Origin: an uncultured Lachnospiraceae bacterium
GTDB lineage: Bacteria; Bacillota; Clostridia; Lachnospirales; Lachnospiraceae
Reading direction: 5' to 3'
NCBI GenBank assembly: GCA_902774725.1
Contig: CACYJP010000029.1
Span: forward strand, 1-41,695
Length of the DNA: 41,695 bases
Numbering within the stretch: the stretch's first letter is position 1; each line of letters starts with the position of its first letter. The notes beneath the pieces were generated by a model that was given only the letters and a program-made list of their open reading frames with translations, was not told where the DNA came from and made no database searches. Position numbers and translations under genes: made by a program. Positions 22,906 to 31,873 of this stretch are shown here, in pieces.

Positions 22906-25653
22906 TTATTTTACTGGTCCGTCCCATCCACCAAGCGGAAGATGACAGTTCTTATACTTCTTTCCTGAACCACATGGACACAGATCATTTCTTCCTATCT
23001 TCTTGGTCTTATTAACCTTTGGTCCCTTCTTAAGAGACTCATCCTTATTTGTTCCTGTCTCCTTAGCTACCTGCTCACGAACAGCCTCTTCCTTAGGTCT
23101 AGGGATATAGTGTGTCATGTTAAATGCAACTCTTTCCCTTATGGAGCTGATCATTTCGTTAAACATCTCAAAGCCGGCAAGCTTATACTCTACTACAGGA
23201 TCTCTGTTTCCATATCCCTGAAGTCCGATACCCTGACGGAGCTGTTCCATGTCATCGATCTGCTCCATCCATCTCTCGTCAACTGCCTGCATTATCATCT
23301 TACGCTCGAAATCACTAAGTAATTCCTTGCTTTCATAAACCTGATCACAGAATTTCTCGAACTTATCAAGAATCTCAGTCTGAAGTCTATCCTTGAAGCC
23401 TTCTGCATCACCATTATTCTTCTCTTCATCAGTAAGCTCAGGGATGTACTTCTCCTTCTGAGGAGGCATTGTTCCTCTAAGCTCCTCTCCGAGTGATTTC
23501 AGATCCCACTCATCCGGCTCTGTCTCTGTTGATACAAACTTATCTACAAACTTACCAACTGTATCACTGATCATCTCACGAACAGTATCGTGCATATCCT
23601 CTCCATCGAGAACCTTTCTTCTCTCTTCGTAGATAACCTCACGCTGCTCGTTATTTACCTGGTCGAACTCAAGAAGGTTCTTTCTGACACCGTAGTGGTT
23701 AGACTCAATTCTCTTCTGAGCCGTAGCGATACTTCTTGTAACCATCTTGTTTTCGATGATTTCACCGGTTTCTTTATTACTGAGTCTTCTAAGTGCACCC
23801 ATAGTTCTCTCAGCACCGAAAAGTCTGAGAAGATCATCCTCTATAGAGAGGTAGAACTTAGATTCACCCGGATCTCCCTGACGTCCTGAACGTCCACGGA
23901 GCTGATTATCTATACGTCTTGACTCGTGTCTTTCTGTACCGATAACCTTCAGACCACCGAGTTCTTTTACTGTAACTGCTTCTTCCTCTGATATCTTTTT
24001 AGCCTGCTTAAGAGCATCCTTTATCTCTAAGTCAGAAGCCTCCTCAAGTGTAAGGCCCTGCTCCTTCAGAATCTTCTCTGCCATTTTCTCAGGGTTACCA
24101 CCGAGAACGATATCAGTACCACGACCGGCCATGTTTGTAGCGATTGTAACCGCTCCGACACGACCTGCATCAGCAACTATCTCAGCCTCCTTCTCGTGGA
24201 ACTTAGCATTAAGCACGTTATGCTTGATGCCTCTCTTTGTAAGCATCTTACTAAGCACCTCTGAAGCCTCTATATTGGCTGTACCAACAAGCACAGGCTG
24301 CTTTCTCTCATGAGCCTCAGCTACAGCATTTACTATAGCTTTCAGCTTGTTTTCCTTTGAATCATAGAGGGAATCCTCAAGATCCTTTCTGGCAACAGGT
24401 CTGTTTGGAGGAATAACAACAACATCCATTCCGTAGATCTCACGGAACTCTGTTTCCTCTGTCTGGGCAGTACCGGACATACCTGCTTTCTTGTCATACT
24501 TATTAAAGAAGTTCTGGAATGTAATTGTTGCAAGAGTCTTATTCTCTCTGTTAACCTTTACATTTTCCTTTGCTTCAAGAGCCTGATGAAGACCATCACT
24601 GAATCTTCGTCCCGGCATAACACGTCCTGTGAACTCATCTACGATAAGTACTTCATTATCCTTAACGATATAGTCCTTATCTCTATGCATGAGGGCATGT
24701 GCTCTTACAGCCTGAAGCATACAATGGTACTCATCGATATGTTCCGGCTCTGTAAGGTTTGTTATATCCAGATAATTCTCTATCTGCTTAACACCCTGCT
24801 CGGTAAATACGATGAAGTTATCCTTCTCGTTAACGAGGTAATCTCCATCCTCCTCAACCTGCTCGCCAAGAAGTGCCTGAGCCTTTGTAATCTCAGTTGA
24901 AGCTGTACCTCTTGTCATTCTTCTTGCAAGGTTATCACATATCTTGTAGAGCTCTGTAGGCTTTCCACCACGTCCTGAAATGATAAGTGGTGTTCTGGCC
25001 TCATCAATAAGAATGGAATCGATCTCATCGATGATAGCATAGTGAAGACCACGCTGAACAAGCTGATCCTTATAAGTAACCATGTTATCTCTCAGATAAT
25101 CAAATCCAAGCTCGTTATTTGTTATGTATGTAATATCTGAATTATAAGCCTTCTGTCTTTCCTCTCTTGTAGAGCTGTTCAGAATTGAAGCAACAGTGAG
25201 TCCGAGGAACTCATGAACTCTTCCCATCCACTCAGCATCACGCTGTGCCAGGTAATCGTTTACTGTTACTATATGAACACCCTTTCCTTCAAGAGCATTC
25301 AGGTAAGCAGGCATGGTAGAAACAAGTGTTTTACCTTCACCTGTACGCATCTCGGCAAGTCTTCCCTGATGAAGAACTATACCACCAATGACCTGTACTC
25401 TATATGGGCGCATTCCCAGAACTCTCCAGGCTGCTTCTCTTACTACCGCAAATGCATCAACAAGTATATCGTCAAGAGTCTTTCCGTCAGCAAGAGCAGC
25501 TTTGAATTCATCTGTCTTTGCCCTAAGCATGTCATCAGTAAAATCTTCGCTACTATATTTGTCCTCAAGTGCCATAACCTGATCAACTACTGAGCTGATC
25601 TTTTTAAGTTCACGGTCACTGTAGGTGCCAAATATTTTATCTGCAAGTGACAT
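22906..25653 (-). CDS. secA: Preprotein translocase ATPase SecA
   Basis: SecA drives Sec-dependent secretion. The 915-residue length and motifs fit: Walker A MRTGEGKTL near residue 105, YITNNELGFDYLRDNM, the DEAD-like IIDEIDSILIDEARTPLI, and NMAGRGTDI and GRSGRQGDPG in NBD2. The C-terminus carries the zinc-binding SEC-C motif GRNDLCPCGSGKKYKNCH. GGAGG lies 7 bp before the ATG, and a promoter with an extended -10 lies at 25709-25737. Several secreted wall enzymes in this window would be its clients. Confidence 0.98.
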   Translation of the reverse strand: MSLADKIFGTYSDRELKKISSVVDQVMALEDKYSSEDFTDDMLRAKTDEFKAALADGKTLDDILVDAFAVVREAAWRVLGMRPYRVQVIGGIVLHQGRLAEMRTGEGKTLVSTMPAYLNALEGKGVHIVTVNDYLAQRDAEWMGRVHEFLGLTVASILNSSTREERQKAYNSDITYITNNELGFDYLRDNMVTYKDQLVQRGLHYAIIDEIDSILIDEARTPLIISGRGGKPTELYKICDNLARRMTRGTASTEITKAQALLGEQVEEDGDYLVNEKDNFIVFTEQGVKQIENYLDITNLTEPEHIDEYHCMLQAVRAHALMHRDKDYIVKDNEVLIVDEFTGRVMPGRRFSDGLHQALEAKENVKVNRENKTLATITFQNFFNKYDKKAGMSGTAQTEETEFREIYGMDVVVIPPNRPVARKDLEDSLYDSKENKLKAIVNAVAEAHERKQPVLVGTANIEASEVLSKMLTKRGIKHNVLNAKFHEKEAEIVADAGRVGAVTIATNMAGRGTDIVLGGNPEKMAEKILKEQGLTLEEASDLEIKDALKQAKKISEEEAVTVKELGGLKVIGTERHESRRIDNQLRGRSGRQGDPGESKFYLSIEDDLLRLFGAERTMGALRRLSNKETGEIIENKMVTRSIATAQKRIESNHYGVRKNLLEFDQVNNEQREVIYEERRKVLDGEDMHDTVREMISDTVGKFVDKFVSTETEPDEWDLKSLGEELRGTMPPQKEKYIPELTDEEKNNGDAEGFKDRLQTEILDKFEKFCDQVYESKELLSDFERKMIMQAVDERWMEQIDDMEQLRQGIGLQGYGNRDPVVEYKLAGFEMFNEMISSIRERVAFNMTHYIPRPKEEAVREQVAKETGTNKDESLKKGPKVNKTKKIGRNDLCPCGSGKKYKNCHLPLGGWDGPVK

Positions 25654-25708
25654 TCCTTATCCTCCATTAATAATAATCACTGTGTTAAACATAAAAAACC
25701 ATTTAACT

Positions 25709-25737
25709 ACTCTACCATAAAAGCCCTATTCTATCAA
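25709..25737 (-). promoter_or_regulatory. Predicted sigma-A promoter of secA-prfB
   Basis: TTGATA (25732-25737) and TAGAGT (25709-25714) are 17 bp apart on the minus strand, with a TG one base before the -10 (extended -10). Confidence 0.6.
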
Positions 25738-25778
25738 GGTTTTTATTAGGTTTTATTATATAAAGAAATACTGATTTT

Positions 25779-25816
25779 TAAATTAAAAGAAAAACCGGGT
25801 GTCCTCAGACACCCGG
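25779..25816 (-). terminator. Terminator after the zinc-ribbon membrane protein gene
   Basis: CCGGGTGTC (25795-25803) pairs perfectly with GACACCCGG (25808-25816) around a 4-base loop, followed on the minus strand by TTTTTCTTTT. Confidence 0.9.
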
Positions 25817-25831
25817 CATAGTATACATTAT

Positions 25832-26743
25832 TTAATAGTAATCGTAGTAATAATAGTCAGGCCATACATAGCAACGACCATTTACCTCATAGGCGAGCAT
25901 ATCCATACTTTCAGATTCCCATCTTCTATCTCCCTCTTTTCTCATCTGGAATTCTACATCAAGCATATATGCTGAGCCTATTGTAGCCTTCATTCCACGA
26001 TGTCTGAATCCACTTTTTATTTCTCTGAGATAAGAACTGGAAACCTTTTCTTTATCATCTATATGGATACTTCTGAATTCAATCTTCTCATCTATCACTT
26101 CATCAAATTCATCTTCCATAGCTTCTTCCAGAGTATCATATCTGAAATCATCCATATCATCGATGTCACCTGACTCTAATGCGTCATAGAAAGCATCTTC
26201 CATTTCAGCCGGCATAACCGCATCAACAACCTTTTCAGCCTTTCCTGTTGAAAGTGCATCGAAGAAATTGTTTACCGCCTCCTTGTAGTCTGATCCGCCT
26301 CTTCTATTTAGTAAAAGAACAAGAACAACCACAATAGCGATTACCAGAAGCGGAACGATTATAAGAAGTGGTTTAGGTATCTTTGAGAAAAATCCAGGCT
26401 TCTTATATGCTTTCTGCATACCCATCTGAGAATATTGTTGCTGTCCATAGGCTTGTTGAACAAACCCCTGCTGGTTATAGGTCTGATTCCCCTGTTGGGC
26501 ATATCCCTGTTGATTATATCCCTGCTGTGCGTAGCCTTGCTGATTATATCCCTGCTGTGCATAGCCTTGCTGTGCAAACCCCTGCTGATATAACTGCTGA
26601 GCATAAAGCTGTTGCTCATATGTTGACTGTGGCACTACCATTGGTAACTGATAACTGCTCTGTTCACCCTGCGCACCACCGCAAAACGGGCAGAAATTCA
26701 CGCTATCATCTATTTGCTTTCCACAACTTATACAATACTTCAT
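25832..26743 (-). CDS. Zinc-ribbon membrane protein with Gln/Gly/Tyr-rich repeats
   Basis: The 303-residue protein starts with a zinc ribbon (Cys4, Cys7, Cys18, Cys21). Residues 42-105 are low-complexity repeats of [10 protein letters not shown], rich in Gln, Gly and Tyr and nearly free of charge. A basic stretch ([14 protein letters not shown]) precedes a transmembrane segment at about 125-145, and an acidic C-terminal domain follows on the outside ([27 protein letters not shown]). The last residues are Tyr/Asp-rich. The function is unknown. The N-terminus with zinc ribbon and repeats should be cytoplasmic. The gene sits 30 bp downstream of hpf and is probably cotranscribed. The C-terminal part resembles small extracytoplasmic domains that follow zinc-ribbon/TM modules in Clostridia. 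Confidence 0.85.
   Translation of the reverse strand: MKYCISCGKQIDDSVNFCPFCGGAQGEQSSYQLPMVVPQSTYEQQLYAQQLYQQGFAQQGYAQQGYNQQGYAQQGYNQQGYAQQGNQTYNQQGFVQQAYGQQQYSQMGMQKAYKKPGFFSKIPKPLLIIVPLLVIAIVVVLVLLLNRRGGSDYKEAVNNFFDALSTGKAEKVVDAVMPAEMEDAFYDALESGDIDDMDDFRYDTLEEAMEDEFDEVIDEKIEFRSIHIDDKEKVSSSYLREIKSGFRHRGMKATIGSAYMLDVEFQMRKEGDRRWESESMDMLAYEVNGRCYVWPDYYYYDYY
26429..26620 (-). repeat. Tandem 15-bp coding repeats ([10 protein letters not shown])
   Basis: The DNA encoding residues 42-105 of the zinc-ribbon protein is internally repetitive with a 15-bp unit and a 30-bp higher-order period, best preserved at about 26500-26580. Confidence 0.8.
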
Positions 26744-26773
26744 TTCCCCTTCTCCTCGACCAAAGAAATCAGC

Positions 26774-27304
26774 TTAGAACTCAGGCTCGATAAGTCCATA
26801 TGTATTGCCTTTTCTCTTATATACCACATTTACTTCATCTGTTTCAGCATTTCTGAATACATAGAAGCTATGTCCAAGGAGCTCCATCTGTACGCAAGCG
26901 TCTTCCGGATACATAGGCTTAACTGCAAATTTCTTACTTCTGATGATCTGAATATCATCGAATTCTTCTACATCTTCCTCCTCAAGGAATCTGTCCTGGA
27001 AGTAAGCAGCATCCTGATTCTGATCTATGATCTTCTTCTTGTATCTTACCACCTGTCTTTCTATTATCTCTGCAACCATATCGATTGATACATACATATC
27101 ATCGCTAACCTGCTCAGCACGGATGATATGACCCTTCATCGGAATGGTAACCTCTATCTTCTGTCTTTCTTTCTCAACTGACAGAGTAACCTGTGCTTTG
27201 GTATCCTCTGTAAAAAACTTCTCTAACCTCCCCAACTTGTCATAAATCGCTTGTTTTAATCCCTCTGTTACATCAATATTTTTTCCGCTAATCATGTAAT
27301 TCAT
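26774..27304 (-). CDS. hpf: Ribosome hibernation promoting factor, long form
   Basis: Residues 1-100 form the RaiA/HPF fold (MNYMISGKNIDVTEGLKQAIYDKLGRLEKFF) that binds the ribosome. Residues about 118-176 are the long-form dimerisation domain (IIRSKKFAVKPMYPEDACVQMELLGHSFYVFRNAETDEVNVVYKRKGNTYGLIEPE). Long HPFs form 100S ribosome dimers in stationary phase. The ATG follows a GGAGA box and a good promoter lies at 27360-27388. The leader contains a small AT hairpin (GGTTTA/TAAACC, 27331-27352). Confidence 0.96.
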   Translation of the reverse strand: MNYMISGKNIDVTEGLKQAIYDKLGRLEKFFTEDTKAQVTLSVEKERQKIEVTIPMKGHIIRAEQVSDDMYVSIDMVAEIIERQVVRYKKKIIDQNQDAAYFQDRFLEEEDVEEFDDIQIIRSKKFAVKPMYPEDACVQMELLGHSFYVFRNAETDEVNVVYKRKGNTYGLIEPEF

Positions 27305-27359
27305 AGTATTGATCTCCTTCTCGCTAGTGTGGTTTACATATATATATAAACCTAAGCCT

Positions 27360-27388
27360 AGTATATCACATCACATATTATCTGGCAA
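27360..27388 (-). promoter_or_regulatory. Predicted sigma-A promoter of hpf and the zinc-ribbon gene
   Basis: TTGCCA (27383-27388) and TATACT (27360-27365) are 17 bp apart on the minus strand, 56 bp upstream of the ATG. Confidence 0.7.
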
Positions 27389-27621
27389 CGAATGAGAGCT
27401 ATGAAATGAGTTAATTTTTATCAAAATTGTTACAACTTTGTTAGAAATAACGAAATTTATTTTTTTTGAATCAAAATAAAAACCACCTTATGTATACTGT
27501 TTTTCTGTTGACAATGTTGATAACTTTGTTAATAACAATTAAATAAAGGGCTTTCAGTGTTGTTTATCAACAGCTCTACATAATTCATATGTAACTAATT
27601 GTCAACCGAAATCACTTTCTT

Positions 27622-27932
27622 TTGTGCATGTTGCACAACATTCCCCCATTTTTCACACTTTCGTAATATTTTTGAACAGGTGCCGTCTGTTTCTATCTTC
27701 TTTTGAGTTTACTTGAAGCGGTTTTGCATACAGTTCGAGGACCTTTCGGGTCTCTGCGCTTAGCGATTCACGAGTTTTGCGAAGTGAGAGCTTAGCGGCA
27801 GCTAGGGCGCCCGAAATGGAAGCGAGTTAGTTCTTGATTCGTAGAATCGAGAATCTGTCCTCAGGACAGAAGCGTTCTGCATTGCAGAACCAAGACTTGC
27901 AATGCAAGTCTTGCATATCACGAAGTGATATG
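27622..27932. repeat. Train of short palindromic hairpins 3' of the SH3-NlpC/P60 gene
   Basis: The 547 bp between the hpf promoter and the NlpC stop hold no gene. Starting four bases after the stop are CATATCAC/GTGATATG (27914-27932), CAAGACTTGC/GCAAGTCTTG (27891-27913), GTTCTGC/GCAGAAC (27874-27890), TCTGTCC/GGACAGA (27854-27870) and GATTC/GAATC (27836-27848), all with 3-base loops. Further out are the palindrome GGGCGCCC (27805-27812), less regular inverted segments with repeated GCTTAGCG, and TTGTGCA/TGCACAA (27622-27638). No T tract follows any of them. Confidence 0.8.
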
Positions 27933-27935
27933 GCT

Positions 27936-29402
27936 TTATTGACCTATAAGTCTTATAGCCTTAACAGGTGTTCTATAGTTGTATGTTGAAATCTTGATAC
28001 CATCTCTTGAGTTAGAAGCATGTACAACCTGGCTTCCACCGATGTAGATAGCTACGTGTCCGATTCCGCCTTCATTTCCGTAGAAGAGAAGATCTCCAGG
28101 CTGAAGGTCTGACATACTAACTTCTGTACCATATCCTGACTGAGCTGCTGCATTGTGTGGAAGTGAATATCCATACTGTGCATAGATACACATTGTGAAT
28201 CCTGAACAGTCAACACCTGATGAAAGGCTTGCGCCACCCCAGATGTAAGGGATAACTCCAACATATGAACATGCATAGTTAGCAAGATCAATTCCTGTAG
28301 AACCTGCAGGTGCTGCTGGCTGTGGAGCCGGTGCCTCTGTAGGAGCTTCTGTAGCTGGCTGCTCTGCTGCCGGTGCCTCAGCTGCCGGAGCTTCTGCTGC
28401 TGGCTGTGCCTGCTGTGCTGGCTGCTCTGCTGCTGGCTGTGCTGCCTGCTGTGTCTGCTGTGCTGGCTGTGCCTGCTGCTGTGCCGGTTGAGCCTGCTGC
28501 TGTGCCGGCTGTGCCTGCTGCTGCTGTGCTGCCTCAGCCTGCTTCTTAGCTTCCTGCTCTGCAAGATACTCAAGCCATGCCTTATCAGCCTCTTCCTTAG
28601 CAATTCTATCTGCCTCTGCCTGTTCCTCAACTGAAACAGCTCTTGGGTTTTCAAACTCTACTGTAACGTACTCGCTCTTAACGAATCCTCTAACATCATC
28701 ATCAACTGATACTTCTGTCCACTCACCATCACTACTTGTACTATATACGTAGTACTCTTCGCCTTCCGGTAAAAGTGTTACACAATCACTTGATTCATCC
28801 TTATTCTCACGAACCTTAAGAGTAGCTGTATCAACCTTAGCTCTTCTTGTGATTCCGTTATTCTCACACCATGTTCCGGCTTCATCACCGTATACAAGAT
28901 ATTCATTCTTGATGTAACCTACGCAAGTTCCTGATTCAATCTTTGTCCACTCAGGTCCGATCTCGTCTACTAAACAGATACCACCTCTATCGAGTACTCC
29001 GACAACCTCTGAATCACCATTTGCTTCAGTTCTGATGTTTGCCTTGCTCTCTGCAGTAACAACTGCTCTATCCTGGAACTGAGTATATACCTTTGCATCT
29101 GTTGGTGATGCATCAGTCTGGCTTGACTCTGATGCTGCTGCTTCTGCGTCAGCCTCAGTAGCTGCTGCTGCAGCTGCCTGCTCTTCCTTTATCTGATTCT
29201 TTGTTACGCTTCCGCCTGTAAGATCAGATACAGGATCCTCAGACTTTCCATTCTCTAAATAATCGTTTACTTTGTTTGCAATTCCCACGTTTGATGAGTC
29301 ATATGTCTGACCTGCTTCAGCAAAATTTGATACTCCGAAAGGTGAAGCACACATTGTTGCTACCAGGCATACAGCTAATGCTCTCTTACTTGGTTTATAC
29401 AT
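27936..29402 (-). CDS. Secreted SH3b-NlpC/P60 endopeptidase with Gln/Ala/Pro linker
   Basis: Signal peptide (MYKPSKRALAVCLVATMCASPFG) followed by a variable acidic/Ala region, two bacterial SH3 domains (around KANIRTEANGDSEVVGVL and TLKVRENKDESSDCVTLLPEG), a helical Glu/Lys segment, a long QAQPAQQ/APAAE linker, and a C-terminal NlpC/P60 domain. The triad is visible: Cys399 in DCSGF, His449 in GHVAIYIG, His461 in VVHAS. It probably cuts stem peptides during growth or separation. The ATG at 29400-29402 has AGGAGG 7 bp before; the upstream GTG in frame would place that site inside the coding region. Promoter at 29501-29529. Confidence 0.92.
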   Translation of the reverse strand: MYKPSKRALAVCLVATMCASPFGVSNFAEAGQTYDSSNVGIANKVNDYLENGKSEDPVSDLTGGSVTKNQIKEEQAAAAAATEADAEAAASESSQTDASPTDAKVYTQFQDRAVVTAESKANIRTEANGDSEVVGVLDRGGICLVDEIGPEWTKIESGTCVGYIKNEYLVYGDEAGTWCENNGITRRAKVDTATLKVRENKDESSDCVTLLPEGEEYYVYSTSSDGEWTEVSVDDDVRGFVKSEYVTVEFENPRAVSVEEQAEADRIAKEEADKAWLEYLAEQEAKKQAEAAQQQQAQPAQQQAQPAQQQAQPAQQTQQAAQPAAEQPAQQAQPAAEAPAAEAPAAEQPATEAPTEAPAPQPAAPAGSTGIDLANYACSYVGVIPYIWGGASLSSGVDCSGFTMCIYAQYGYSLPHNAAAQSGYGTEVSMSDLQPGDLLFYGNEGGIGHVAIYIGGSQVVHASNSRDGIKISTYNYRTPVKAIRLIGQ

Positions 29403-29426
29403 TATGTAACCTCCTATGGTCTTTCC

Positions 29427-29446
29427 AAACACAATATCTTGTGTTT
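29427..29446. promoter_or_regulatory. Leader hairpin of the SH3-NlpC/P60 gene
   Basis: AAACACAA (29427-29434) pairs with TTGTGTTT (29439-29446) over a 4-base loop, in the roughly 95-nt 5' leader and about 10 nt upstream of the AGGAGG. It could affect translation or mRNA stability (inference). Confidence 0.4.
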
Positions 29447-29500
29447 TGTTACATTTTTTTTACATTTACACTTTATTTGTTACAAATGTGTTACGCGACT

Positions 29501-29552
29501 ATAATAACACTAAAGAGGCGATTTGTCAACAAAAAATCCGCATTTGTCAACA
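29501..29552 (-). promoter_or_regulatory. Promoter and direct repeats upstream of the SH3-NlpC/P60 gene
   Basis: TTGACA (29524-29529) and TATTAT (29501-29506) are 17 bp apart on the minus strand. The -35 lies in an 11-bp word, ATTTGTCAACA (29521-29531), repeated exactly at 29542-29552, a 21-bp offset (two helical turns). This suggests a regulator binding two sites on one DNA face, or a second -35. Confidence 0.65.
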
Positions 29553-29601
29553 TTTTGTTTATAATCGGTTGACTTAAGCAGATCATAATCGCCTTGAAAT
29601 T

Positions 29602-29620
29602 GGTATCCATTTGTGATACC
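29602..29620. promoter_or_regulatory. Inverted repeat upstream of murT
   Basis: GGTATC (29602-29607) and GATACC (29615-29620) form a 6-bp inverted repeat with a 7-bp spacer about 40 bp before the murT start. An operator role is only a possibility. No clear promoter was found for murT. Confidence 0.3.
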
Positions 29621-29658
29621 TTATCTAATATATATAGTAGATTCACGGAGAAATGTCA

Positions 29659-31080
29659 ATGAAAAAACATAATCCTATTAAAATATTCCTGTCAGTCGCA
29701 GCGTGTCGACTGACGAGATTCTTTCTAAGAGTGCTTCATCGTGGCGGAACAACTTTACCCGGTCGTTCTGCCATGCTTTTTGATAAGAAGATACTCGAGG
29801 TTGTATCGAGAGGAATGAAAATCATCGTTGTTACAGGAACCAACGGAAAAACAACAACCTGCAGCATGCTCAGAAATTCACTTCAGGAAAGCGGAATCGA
29901 ACCGCTGTCAAATATCTCGGGAGCCAACCTTCTTACCGGTATCACAGCAGAGTTTACCGCACAGGCTAAGCTCTCAGGAAAGCCTAAGAAGAAATACGCT
30001 ATAGTTGAGTGTGACGAAGGTGCTCTTAAAAAGGTAGTTCCACTGATCAGACCAAAGGTTATCGTCGTAACAAACCTTTTCCGCGACCAGCTGGACAGAT
30101 ATGGCGAGGTAATGCATACATTAGAAGAGATCAGAAGGGGTATCAAGCTAGTTCCTAAATCAATCCTATGTCTCAATGCAGACTGTTCACTTACTGCATC
30201 TCTGGCAAATGATGTCGATAATCCGGTTTATTATTACGGTATCTCAACTAAAACAGCAGATGACTCTGAAGCAAATGACGCTCTTTCAGATGCTAAATAC
30301 TGTATCAAATGTGGCGCAGAGTATGAATATGACTATCACACCTATGCACATCTTGGCGGTTTCAGATGTCCTAAGTGTGGCTACAAGAGAATCAAGCCAT
30401 TTACGGAAGTTACTTCTATAGATAAGATGTCAGTTAAGGGAACTGATATAACAGTTCAGTTCCACAACAATAAAATGGTAGCAACTGAGGCTGAGAAGAT
30501 TCACATCGGTCTTCCTGCACTTTACAATGTATACAACGGACTTGCCGCTATTGCAGCATATGAGTGTGCAGGCTGGAAGAGAAATGCGATCACCTCCTCT
30601 CTTGCAAATGTAAAGTCAAGCTTTGGTCGAATGGAAACATTTACATATAATAATGTAGAAATCCAGATGATCCTTGTAAAGAATCCTGCCGGATGTAACC
30701 AGTCGCTGACCTTCCTTTCGTCAGTTGATGAGGATTATGTTGCAGTATTCTGCCTGAATGATAAGACTGCTGACGGCCATGATATCTCATGGATATGGGA
30801 TGCAAATCATGAGCTTGTCGCAAATGATCCGCACTGCAAGAAGATATATGTATCCGGTACCAGAGCTACCGACATACGTATAAGACTTAAGTATGCAGGT
30901 GCAGATGAGTCTAAAATAGAGCTTGTTGAAAAAGAGACAGAGCTTCTTGAAGCTATGACAAGTCACAATCTCCCTGTTTTCGTTCTTCCAAACTACACCT
31001 CTATGCTGAGTCTAAGAGCTGTAGTAAGTGAGGCAACAGGAAAGAAGGAATTCTGGAAGGATCAGAAGGAAAGCAAATAA
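29659..31080 (+). CDS. murT: Lipid II isoglutaminyl synthase, MurT subunit
   Basis: A Mur-ligase-family protein that, with GatD, amidates D-Glu of the lipid II stem peptide to D-isoglutamine. The ATP-binding loop is VTGTNGKTTT; ECDEGALKKV and NLFRDQLDRYGE follow. A characteristic zinc ribbon is inserted in the middle (CIKCGAEY and CPKCGY), as in known MurT proteins. The start at the second ATG (29659) is 8 bp after GGAG; the ATG two codons earlier is too close. gatD follows with a 21-bp spacer. The MurT/GatD pair is typical of Gram-positive bacteria. Confidence 0.95.
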   Translation: MKKHNPIKIFLSVAACRLTRFFLRVLHRGGTTLPGRSAMLFDKKILEVVSRGMKIIVVTGTNGKTTTCSMLRNSLQESGIEPLSNISGANLLTGITAEFTAQAKLSGKPKKKYAIVECDEGALKKVVPLIRPKVIVVTNLFRDQLDRYGEVMHTLEEIRRGIKLVPKSILCLNADCSLTASLANDVDNPVYYYGISTKTADDSEANDALSDAKYCIKCGAEYEYDYHTYAHLGGFRCPKCGYKRIKPFTEVTSIDKMSVKGTDITVQFHNNKMVATEAEKIHIGLPALYNVYNGLAAIAAYECAGWKRNAITSSLANVKSSFGRMETFTYNNVEIQMILVKNPAGCNQSLTFLSSVDEDYVAVFCLNDKTADGHDISWIWDANHELVANDPHCKKIYVSGTRATDIRIRLKYAGADESKIELVEKETELLEAMTSHNLPVFVLPNYTSMLSLRAVVSEATGKKEFWKDQKESK

Positions 31081-31101
31081 TTGATCGAGGTATTATCCAA
31101 T

Positions 31102-31860
31102 ATGTCAGACCAAATAATCAAAATAGCACATTTATATCCGGAGGTTCTTAACCTTTATGGTGACAGAGGTAACATCATCTGTCTGGAGAAAAGACTGAAA
31201 TGGCGTAACATCGGTTGCGAGATAACTGAGGTAAAGCTGGGACAGTCAGATGACCTTACGGACTATGATATATTTTTTATAGGTGGCGGTCAGGATTTCG
31301 AACAGGAGGTTCTTCTTAAGGACCTGAAATCCGGCAGAGGAAACAACATCAAGGCTGCAATAGAGGACGGTAAAACATTTCTCTGTATCTGTGGCGGCTA
31401 TCAGATGATGGGTCACTACTATGAGACAAAAGACGGCGAGAAAATGGAGTTTCTCGGTGCAATTGACTTCCATACAATCGGTGGCGATGTCAGAATGATC
31501 GGAAATTATGCCTTCCACACCACAAAGTCCGCAGGAAAAACCGATATAGTCGGCTTTGAGAATCACAGCGGACGTACTTATCTCGGAAGACATACCAATC
31601 CTCTCGGAACTATACTCAGCGGATACGGAAACAATGGTGAGGACAAGACTGAAGGCGTTCATTATAAAAATGTATATGGTTCTTATAGTCACGGACCTAT
31701 TCTTCCGAAAAACCCTGTTTTCGCTGATCACCTGCTCAAGACTGCTCTCGAGAGAAAATACGGTTCAGCTGAGCTTGCACCTCTGAATGATACATTTGAA
31801 ACACAAGCTCACGACTATATATTTAACAAAGTACTTAATGACGATATGAGCAAGGATTAA
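31102..31860 (+). CDS. gatD: Lipid II isoglutaminyl synthase, glutamine amidotransferase subunit GatD
   Basis: A class I glutamine amidotransferase-like protein that supplies ammonia to MurT. IAHLYPEVLNLYGDRGNI is the typical GatD start. The nucleophile Cys lies in LCICGGYQMMG, and the catalytic His in SYSHGPILPKNP. I place the start at the ATG at 31102, 11 bp after GAGG; a TTG seven codons upstream directly follows the murT stop. The next gene is tsaC after 13 bp. Confidence 0.95.
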   Translation: MSDQIIKIAHLYPEVLNLYGDRGNIICLEKRLKWRNIGCEITEVKLGQSDDLTDYDIFFIGGGQDFEQEVLLKDLKSGRGNNIKAAIEDGKTFLCICGGYQMMGHYYETKDGEKMEFLGAIDFHTIGGDVRMIGNYAFHTTKSAGKTDIVGFENHSGRTYLGRHTNPLGTILSGYGNNGEDKTEGVHYKNVYGSYSHGPILPKNPVFADHLLKTALERKYGSAELAPLNDTFETQAHDYIFNKVLNDDMSKD

Positions 31861-31873
31861 TCGGAGAACTAAA

